Part shown: positions 1-4,489 of the stretch, in pieces | Layout of the letters: every line of letters starts with the position of its first letter | Numbering within the stretch: the first letter of the stretch is position 1 | Source of the DNA: Bacteroidaceae bacterium | GTDB lineage: Bacteria; Bacteroidota; Bacteroidia; Bacteroidales; Bacteroidaceae | NCBI GenBank assembly: GCA_017548225.1 | Contig: JAFYMV010000242.1 | Location: 1-5,910 of the forward strand | Reading direction: 5' to 3' | DNA length: 5,910 bases | Notes under the pieces: model-generated | The model's database searches: none | What the model saw: only the letters and a program-made list of their open reading frames with translations | Told to the model about the DNA's origin: nothing | Made by a program: the position numbers and the translations under genes

Positions 1-98
1 CCGACCTTATCCTCGTGTTAGTATCGGTAGTGATGGTTAGTGCCCTCTCGGTGTGGCTGCCAATAAAGATTCTTAACAAATATTTTCTAAAGAAATAA
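1..98 (+). CDS. C-terminal end of an integral membrane protein (possibly acyltransferase-3 family), partial
   Basis: Only the last 31 codons are present, read in the frame starting at base 3 and ending at TAA 96-98; the other two forward frames close within about 40 bases. The peptide is one hydrophobic membrane-spanning stretch (LILVLVSVVMVSALSVWLPI) followed by a short basic tail ending in FLKK. A last transmembrane helix followed by a lysine-rich cytoplasmic tail is typical of multi-spanning inner membrane proteins. The shape resembles the C-terminus of acyltransferase-3 sugar or lipid O-acyltransferases, but that is an impression from very little sequence. The stop is 3 nt before the next start codon, so it is probably co-transcribed with the PAP2 phosphatase. 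That it is a coding tail is fairly sure; the family is a guess. Confidence 0.55.
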   Translation, partial: DLILVLVSVVMVSALSVWLPIKILNKYFLKK

Positions 99-101
99 CA
101 C

Positions 102-839
102 ATGCGCAATCTTCTTCTTTCGCTTCTCTCCATTCTATTGATGCTTCCCTGTTCGGCGCAGACATCATCAGACAGCCTTGCTGTGAAATCCAATTTCAAG
201 GCGGGTGAACTGATTATGCCTTTGTCGCTTATCGCGGCGGGCACATTGGGCTTTGTAGAGCCCATAAGAAATTCTCGCTATGAGGTGCGCGATTACCTTA
301 ATGAATGGCGTGGCGACCATCGTACTGAGGTGGATGATTACTTGCAATATGTTCCGTTGGCTTCTATTTATGGACTCAGTCTTTTGGGTGCTGAGGCTAA
401 GCACAACTATGTAGATCGCACATTAGAATTGGCTACTTCATACCTCGCTCTCGGTGCTATTGTTAATGGTATAAAGTATACGGTACGTGAACCACGTCCA
501 GATGGTTCGTCTAACAATTCTTTTCCTTCTGGGCATACTGCTACCACCTTTATGGGTGCCGAATTAGTGCGTATTGAGTACGGTGAGGAGCATCCTTGGC
601 TTGCTGTAGGAGCCTATACGATAGCAACAACCGTGGGTGTATTGCGTGTGTACAATGAGCGCCACTGGTTTACTGATGTGTTTGCCGGTGCTGGTGTGGG
701 TATACTGAGTGCCCGCATAGGTTATTGGTTATTGCCTTATACTAAGCGTATGATGCATCGTCTTACAGGATGCGAAATCTTTGTCTCTCCTACGGCATCA
801 AGCACGGGAGCTGCCCTAAATACTGTTATTCGATTTTGA
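102..839 (+). CDS. PAP2-family (type 2 phosphatidic acid) membrane phosphatase
   Basis: This 245-residue protein is predicted to remove a phosphate monoester from a lipid or isoprenoid phosphate on the periplasmic side of a membrane. All three PAP2 signatures are present in order. C1 is K125-x6-R132-P133, C2 is P142-S-G-H145, and C3 is R182-x5-H188-x3-D192; family knowledge makes H188 the nucleophile and H145 the acid/base partner. C3 begins LR instead of the usual SR. The N-terminus is a signal peptide or first helix (residues 1-19, possible cleavage before Q20), and further hydrophobic segments lie near 36-53, 108-123, 165-182 and 193-212. The start at 102 gives the complete signal and lies 3 nt after the upstream stop; no Shine-Dalgarno is visible. 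Substrate cannot be read from sequence: lipid A phosphates, undecaprenyl pyrophosphate and phosphatidylglycerol phosphate are all possible. Confidence 0.93.
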   Translation: MRNLLLSLLSILLMLPCSAQTSSDSLAVKSNFKAGELIMPLSLIAAGTLGFVEPIRNSRYEVRDYLNEWRGDHRTEVDDYLQYVPLASIYGLSLLGAEAKHNYVDRTLELATSYLALGAIVNGIKYTVREPRPDGSSNNSFPSGHTATTFMGAELVRIEYGEEHPWLAVGAYTIATTVGVLRVYNERHWFTDVFAGAGVGILSARIGYWLLPYTKRMMHRLTGCEIFVSPTASSTGAALNTVIRF

Positions 840-1600
840 AGCAGTCGTTTACACTCAAGCAGTTTGAGGTGCGCCAAGAGCGTTGCGCCATGAAGGTGGG
901 CACCGACGGCGTGTTGCTCGGCGCCTGGGCGAGGGTAGAGCATTGCAAGCATATATTGGATATGGGCACAGGCACAGGTCTCGTCGCTCTGATGGCAGCC
1001 CAGCGTAGCCAAGCTCACATCGTTGCTATTGACCTTGATGCCGATGCCGTAGTGCAAGCCACTGAGAATGTAGCTTCCTCGCCATGGAGAGATCGTATTT
1101 GTGTTATAGAGGCTGACGCGAGAACAATTGGAAATGTAGCATTGAGGAACGAAAGTTCTCATCTGGAAGAAGACCCTCAACTCCTCAAATCTCATCCCTT
1201 AACCCTCTTCGACGCTCTCCTCTGCAATCCGCCCTTCTTCGAGAATTCCTTGAAGTGTTCCGATTCGGCTCGTACGATGGCTCGTCATACAGATACGCTT
1301 AGTTTTGATGAGTTAGCTCGCAGTGCAGCCCGTCTATTGGCTCCTGAAGGGGAATTGTCTGTGGTTATCCCTTACGACCGCGCACAGGATATGACAGTTA
1401 GCGCTGCATGTTGTGGATTTTTTGCAACACGACAGACCGTTATCGTTCCCGTTGAGGGTGGCAAGCCAAAGCGTATTCTGATGGCTTTCACTCGTGAAGG
1501 CGCAGCACATACCATCGAGACGTTGTGCATACAGGATTCACAACGCAACTATACTCCAGCCTATATTCGTTTGGTTGAAGATTTCTATCTAAAGATGTAA
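836..1600 (+). CDS. trmN6: tRNA1(Val) (adenine-N6)-methyltransferase, TrmN6/YfiC family, TTG start
   Basis: This is a class I SAM-dependent methyltransferase, expected to N6-methylate A37 of tRNA-Val in the cytoplasm. With a TTG start it has 254 residues. The N-terminal family signature FTLKQFEVRQ...CAMKVGTDGVLLGAW is followed by the SAM-binding loop DMGTGTG (42-48), an acidic strand end (AIDLD) and the catalytic NPPF motif (131-134); NPPF/Y marks N6-adenine methylation. The segment TARTMARHTD-like (SARTMARHTDTLS) after NPPF is also family-typical. The frame stays open back to ATG 770, but those 22 extra codons overlap the phosphatase gene by 70 nt and look unrelated to the family. ATG 890 would delete the conserved KQF region. 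TTG at 836 fits the usual N-terminus and overlaps the upstream stop as TTGA, suggesting translational coupling. About 20 residues (104-123) between the SAM fold and NPPF look like an insert. Confidence 0.9.
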   Translation: MKQSFTLKQFEVRQERCAMKVGTDGVLLGAWARVEHCKHILDMGTGTGLVALMAAQRSQAHIVAIDLDADAVVQATENVASSPWRDRICVIEADARTIGNVALRNESSHLEEDPQLLKSHPLTLFDALLCNPPFFENSLKCSDSARTMARHTDTLSFDELARSAARLLAPEGELSVVIPYDRAQDMTVSAACCGFFATRQTVIVPVEGGKPKRILMAFTREGAAHTIETLCIQDSQRNYTPAYIRLVEDFYLKM

Positions 1601-1616
1601 AATATGGGTATTCCCC

Positions 1617-2171
1617 TTATTCGTTTATTGTTAGTCGGTCCAATGCAGACTGGGCTGCTTGCTTGATGAGCAAGTCATCACCTTGTAGGGCTGCTTGGGC
1701 TTGGTCGATGAATTCGTTGCGGCCGCGCTCGTTCATTTCAGTACCGAGGGTTGCAAAGAGATGGCTCATGAGGCGGAAACCGGTGTATATCTCTATGCGA
1801 TTTTCTGAGGCAATCCACTGAAATGCTTTCTGTGAGGCGTAGGGGAGTCGACGGAAAAGACCCATGCAGAGGTAGTCGGCTAGCTCGGTGTTGTGTATGC
1901 TCTCCATCCAAAAGTCGGCTAGCTCAGGGGCAAAGGTGTCGGTGGGTTGCAAGTAGGCTGCCAGTATCTTACATTCGCGGATGTCCTCGTTCCAAAGGGC
2001 TTGTGCCAGTTCGTGATTTTGCTCGTAGCCAGCGGCAATCTCTTTTAGACGTGGCAATTCCACACCGAAGATGAGGCGATACTTCAACCCCTTCTCGCGT
2101 AGGCTCTGAGATAATACTCCGTTCATGAAGAGGCGGAGTTGAGCTTTGATTTGTCTAACAGTTTCGTGCAT
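1617..2171 (-). CDS. Short AlkD-like HEAT-repeat protein (DNA alkylation repair family)
   Basis: The 184-residue, mostly helical protein resembles the Bacteroidales proteins usually annotated as DNA alkylation repair enzymes. The best signature is ALWNEDIRECKILAAYL (about residues 58-74), matching the 'LW...(I/V)RE.+ILA' helix of AlkD HEAT repeats. Further amphipathic helix pairs follow (81-108, 111-121, 127-142, 151-163, 166-180). Characterised AlkD enzymes flip out no base and excise N3/N7-alkylpurines using an Asp with nearby Trp and Arg residues. Here D99 may occupy the Asp position, but there is no Trp at the preceding site and no clear Arg equivalent, so glycosylase activity is uncertain. 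It is also shorter than the roughly 235-residue AlkD. The start ATG 2169-2171 precedes a typical basic amphipathic first helix; no Shine-Dalgarno is visible. It is downstream of the DPP III gene and converges on trmN6 with 16 nt between stops. Confidence 0.78.
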   Translation of the reverse strand: MHETVRQIKAQLRLFMNGVLSQSLREKGLKYRLIFGVELPRLKEIAAGYEQNHELAQALWNEDIRECKILAAYLQPTDTFAPELADFWMESIHNTELADYLCMGLFRRLPYASQKAFQWIASENRIEIYTGFRLMSHLFATLGTEMNERGRNEFIDQAQAALQGDDLLIKQAAQSALDRLTINE

Positions 2172-2183
2172 GTTCTTGAGTTA

Positions 2184-2240
2184 AGAGGGGAAGAATGAAG
2201 AGGGAAGAGTCCCTTTCAGATAAAAGGAACTCTTCCCTCT
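2184..2240. repeat. Three copies of an AGAGGG(G)AAGA motif, two direct and one inverted
   Basis: On the plus strand AGAGGGGAAGA occurs at 2184-2194 and AGAGGGAAGA at 2199-2208; the reverse complement TCTTCCCTCT is at 2231-2240. The last two form the outer part of the 2199-2240 hairpin. The first copy could compete for the same inverted arm with one bulged base, so two mutually exclusive RNA structures are possible on the minus-strand transcript. Purine-rich GAAGA-type simple repeats of this kind are, to my recollection, common between genes in Bacteroidales, so this may be a degenerate simple repeat and not a designed switch. Confidence 0.5.
2199..2240 (-). terminator. Strong imperfect hairpin after the DPP III gene; possible terminator or attenuator
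   Basis: Arms 2199-2216 and 2223-2240 pair at 17 of 18 positions (single mismatch 2211/2228) around a 6-nt loop. It starts 14 nt beyond the DPP III stop codon in the direction of leftward transcription and ends 27 nt before the AlkD-like start. The 3' side on the minus strand is pyrimidine-rich (TCATTCTTCCCCTCTT) but is not a clean U-run, so it is an imperfect match to a rho-independent terminator. It could instead protect the 3' end of the DPP III message or lower downstream expression. No promoter is evident in the 27 nt between hairpin and AlkD-like start, which argues for at least partial read-through. Confidence 0.55.
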
Positions 2241-2253
2241 CTATTCTAAATCC

Positions 2254-4290
2254 TTAATTGCGGTATGGCAATGTTGCATATTCTGTGCTGTAGCGCAGCA
2301 TCTGTGCGTCGTAGCTCTCGTCGTATGAGAGGGTTACGTCGGTGATGTTGCCCTCGGCATCGGTAACGGCTGTGTATACGGGGTTGATAAAGCCCTTGTA
2401 GGGAGCAAGGTTGAGAGCCTCATAGCGCTCGAGAATCTCCTTGTGGAGCTCCTGATCTACCTGTACGGCATAGGTCTCTACCAATTCGCGGCCAGCCTCG
2501 TAGTCACCCTCTGATTTAATGCGCTGTACCTCGGCAAGAAGCTCGCCAAAGAGAGCACGCAACTTCTCGTAGTCGTTGATCTTTACGAAGGTCTTGCCGT
2601 CGTGCTTTACGAGTTCGATGACATTGTCTGCCTTGCCGTGCTCATAGGCCCAGCGGGCGATGAGCTGGCGGTTACGCATGTGGGCTTCCTCTACGGTAGC
2701 GCCTGGCTCGATGCGTACGAGTTGGGTCATGAGGCCGTTCATCATCTGACCATAGTACTCAGCCTTGTATGCTTCGTCATTAGGAAGCAAACCGAGCTCT
2801 ACCATCTTGGGGTCGCCAATGTAGTAGAGGCCGAAGAGGTCGGCGCGGGTTTCCTCGATGGTTGAGCCGTGAGCTTTCAGCGCGTCGGGGTCAACACCGG
2901 GGAGCAACTTGCCAGAACCGTGGCCAAGGCACTCGTGGAGGTCGGTGTGGAGATCGCCTGTGAGTGCATCATACTCCTCGATGAGTCGGCGCTCTTCGTC
3001 GCTGTATACGAACTCTTCGTTGAAGCCGTTGCCAAGTGCTGCTAAGTTATATGCTTCGGTGAGGTTGCCGATAGTTACTGACTTAGAACCGTGTACGCTA
3101 CGAATCCAGTTGGAATTGGGCAGGTTGATACCGATAGCTGTTGAGGGATAGAGGTCACCCGCGAGGATGGCAGCGGTGATTACCTTGGCGGTAACGCCCT
3201 TTACAGTCTCTTTCTTGAAACGACTGTCCATAGGTGAGTTGTCCTCAAACCACTGAGCATTGTCGCTGATGGTCTGCGTACGCTTGGTTGCCTCTACATC
3301 TTTGTAGTTGACGATAGATTCCCATGAAGCCTTCATGCCGAGGGGGTCGCCGTAGCTCTCGGTGAAGCCATTCACGAAGTCGATGTGTGAGTCGAGGTCG
3401 TCAACCCATGCGATGCAGTAGTCGTCGAAATCCTCGAGGCTGCCTGAACGATAGTACTTGATAAGCTTCTCGATGACAGCCTTTTGCTCATCATTCTCTG
3501 CTACAGTGAGTGCTTTTTCGAGCCAGAATACCACCTTGGTGAGTGCCTCTCCATAGAGACCCTCAGTGTGCCATACCTTCTCGACAACCTTGCCATTTTC
3601 CTTTACGAGGCGGCTGTTCATGCCATACATGACGGGGGTCTCATCCTTCGGATCTTTGAGCTTGTTGTAGAAAGCCTCTGCTTCGGCCTGTGTAACACCG
3701 TCATAATAGTTGCTTGCTGAGGTAAGCACGAGATCTTCTCCATCAGCCTGGTTTACGCGCTTTGCCATCACTGTGGGGTCGAAGATTGCGGGGAATACTT
3801 CGTCGCACAGTTCGGCGAGAGTTTGTCCCTCAGCCAAGGGGAGCTTGGCAGCATCGACCGATGCCAATGCTTCGCGGAAGAACTCCTCAGAGAAGCCAGG
3901 CTGAAACTTGTCAGCACTATAGTGATGGTGGATGCCGTTAGAGAACCATACACGCTTGGTGTAGGTCACAAAGTTGTTCCAATCTTCGGTGGTCTTGTCT
4001 CCTTGGTAGTCGGTGTATACGGTCTCGAGCATCTTGCGGATGACGAGGTTGTGACGTCCGTTCTGATCGAAAAGAATGTCGCGACCATGCAGTGCTGCCT
4101 CCTGGAGGTAGTACACGAGTTTCTTTTGGTCGAGTGTGAGTGCGTCGAATCCCTTCACTTCGTAGCGAAGCATCTGGATGTCTGCAAATTTCTCGTCATT
4201 GTAGTTGAAGGCCGCTGTAGCCTCCTTGTCATTGTTGCATGATACACATAGTGCAGTTGCCATGGCTAACATTGTCAGTTGTTTTTTCAT
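2254..4290 (-). CDS. Dipeptidyl peptidase III (M49 zinc exopeptidase), predicted exported lipoprotein
   Basis: The 678-residue protein is expected to remove dipeptides from the N-terminus of short peptides using one zinc ion. The M49 signature HECLGH lies at 452-457 and the second motif EETRAD at 479-484, giving zinc ligands H452, H457 and E480 and catalytic E453. H537 and R541 in HMRNR match the spacing of the substrate-stabilising His/Arg pair known in human DPP III. Length and motif spacing match the Bacteroides thetaiotaomicron DPP III (about 675 residues), and this type carries Cys in HECLGH where animal enzymes have HELLGH. The N-terminus MKKQLTMLAMATALCVSC is a lipoprotein-type signal with likely lipidated C18, then an N/D/K/E-rich linker, placing the enzyme in the envelope, unlike the cytosolic animal enzyme. 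ATG at 4290 gives the full signal in an A-rich, Shine-Dalgarno-free context. It is first in a leftward unit and divergent from an S9 peptidase gene. Confidence 0.96.
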   Translation of the reverse strand: MKKQLTMLAMATALCVSCNNDKEATAAFNYNDEKFADIQMLRYEVKGFDALTLDQKKLVYYLQEAALHGRDILFDQNGRHNLVIRKMLETVYTDYQGDKTTEDWNNFVTYTKRVWFSNGIHHHYSADKFQPGFSEEFFREALASVDAAKLPLAEGQTLAELCDEVFPAIFDPTVMAKRVNQADGEDLVLTSASNYYDGVTQAEAEAFYNKLKDPKDETPVMYGMNSRLVKENGKVVEKVWHTEGLYGEALTKVVFWLEKALTVAENDEQKAVIEKLIKYYRSGSLEDFDDYCIAWVDDLDSHIDFVNGFTESYGDPLGMKASWESIVNYKDVEATKRTQTISDNAQWFEDNSPMDSRFKKETVKGVTAKVITAAILAGDLYPSTAIGINLPNSNWIRSVHGSKSVTIGNLTEAYNLAALGNGFNEEFVYSDEERRLIEEYDALTGDLHTDLHECLGHGSGKLLPGVDPDALKAHGSTIEETRADLFGLYYIGDPKMVELGLLPNDEAYKAEYYGQMMNGLMTQLVRIEPGATVEEAHMRNRQLIARWAYEHGKADNVIELVKHDGKTFVKINDYEKLRALFGELLAEVQRIKSEGDYEAGRELVETYAVQVDQELHKEILERYEALNLAPYKGFINPVYTAVTDAEGNITDVTLSYDESYDAQMLRYSTEYATLPYRN

Positions 4291-4326
4291 TACTATTGTT
4301 TTTTAGGATTTTGTTTGCTGTAGAGC

Positions 4327-4340
4327 GTCACTTCGGTGAC
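4327..4340. other. Perfect 5-bp hairpin with a C(UUCG)G loop in the divergent region
   Basis: GTCAC (4327-4331) and GTGAC (4336-4340) pair perfectly around TTCG. Read on the plus strand it forms the very stable cUUCGg tetraloop and is followed by TTTT; read on the minus strand the loop is CGAA. It lies 37 nt upstream of the DPP III start. If the leftward promoter proposed at 4351-4383 is right, it would be at the extreme 5' end of the DPP III transcript and could protect the message. In the plus direction it could act as a weak terminator for stray transcripts entering the S9 gene region, though four T's make a poor terminator. Confidence 0.45.
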
Positions 4341-4350
4341 TTTTGAAGAG

Positions 4351-4380
4351 ACAAAATACGCTAAAATCCCACAAATACGC
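4351..4380. repeat. Short direct repeat ACAAA(A)TACGC in the divergent promoter region
   Basis: ACAAAATACGC at 4351-4361 and ACAAATACGC at 4371-4380 differ by one A. Their starts are 20 bases apart, close to two turns of the DNA helix, so both copies would face the same side. Such spacing is common for paired binding sites of a regulator. The elements also overlap the candidate leftward promoter, so part of the likeness may simply reflect promoter-like AT-rich composition. Confidence 0.35.
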
Positions 4381-4383
4381 AAA
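4351..4383 (-). promoter_or_regulatory. Candidate Bacteroidota-type promoter for the DPP III gene
   Basis: On the minus strand TTTG (4383-4380) is followed after 21 nt by TATTTTGT (4358-4351), a 6-of-8 match to the Bacteroidota -7 consensus TAnnTTTG. Transcription would begin near 4345, leaving a leader of about 55 nt. An exact TAnnTTTG (TACATTTG) sits at 4387-4380 but has no TTTG at the right distance upstream. The assignment is by consensus only and the two options cannot be separated by eye. Confidence 0.35.
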
Positions 4384-4409
4384 TGTAAACACGAATTTCT
4401 TGAGATTTT

Positions 4410-4443
4410 TTTGCCGACATATTAATAAAAAGAATTATTTTTG
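4410..4443 (+). promoter_or_regulatory. Bacteroidota-type promoter for the S9 peptidase gene
   Basis: TTTG at 4410-4413 and an exact TAnnTTTG match, TATTTTTG, at 4436-4443 are separated by 22 nt, about one base longer than the usual 19-21. Transcription would start near 4450, giving a leader of about 40 nt before the ATG at 4490. The surroundings are very AT-rich. No Shine-Dalgarno precedes the ATG; the leader ends in an A-rich stretch (AAACAAAATAAAACAG), the usual start context in this phylum. Confidence 0.6.
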
Positions 4444-4489
4444 CGAATTATAAGTCTTAGAGTGTCAATTCCGAAACAAAATAAAACAG

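Noticed and set aside
770..835. N-terminal extension of trmN6 from ATG 770
   Set aside because: It overlaps the phosphatase gene by 70 nt, the 22 residues do not resemble the family N-terminus, and the TTG at 836 fits better.
737..1195. 152-codon open frame on the minus strand
   Set aside because: It lies opposite the PAP2 and trmN6 genes, has no recognisable domain, and both genes it opposes have clear family motifs.
1603..1616. GGG-TATT-CCC mini-hairpin between the convergent stops
   Set aside because: Only three base pairs and no T-run; too weak to call a terminator.
1823..2074. 83-codon plus-strand frame inside the AlkD-like gene
   Set aside because: Arg/Ser/Cys-rich peptide with no domain, typical of an antisense shadow frame.
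2602..4242. Several 60-140 codon frames opposite or within the DPP III gene
   Set aside because: The DPP III frame is full length with intact zinc motifs; the others arise from its codon bias and show no family features.
4380..4387. Exact minus-strand TACATTTG as the -7 box of the DPP III promoter
   Set aside because: No TTTG at a suitable distance upstream (the sequence there is a T-run on the plus strand); kept only as an alternative to the 4351-4383 candidate.
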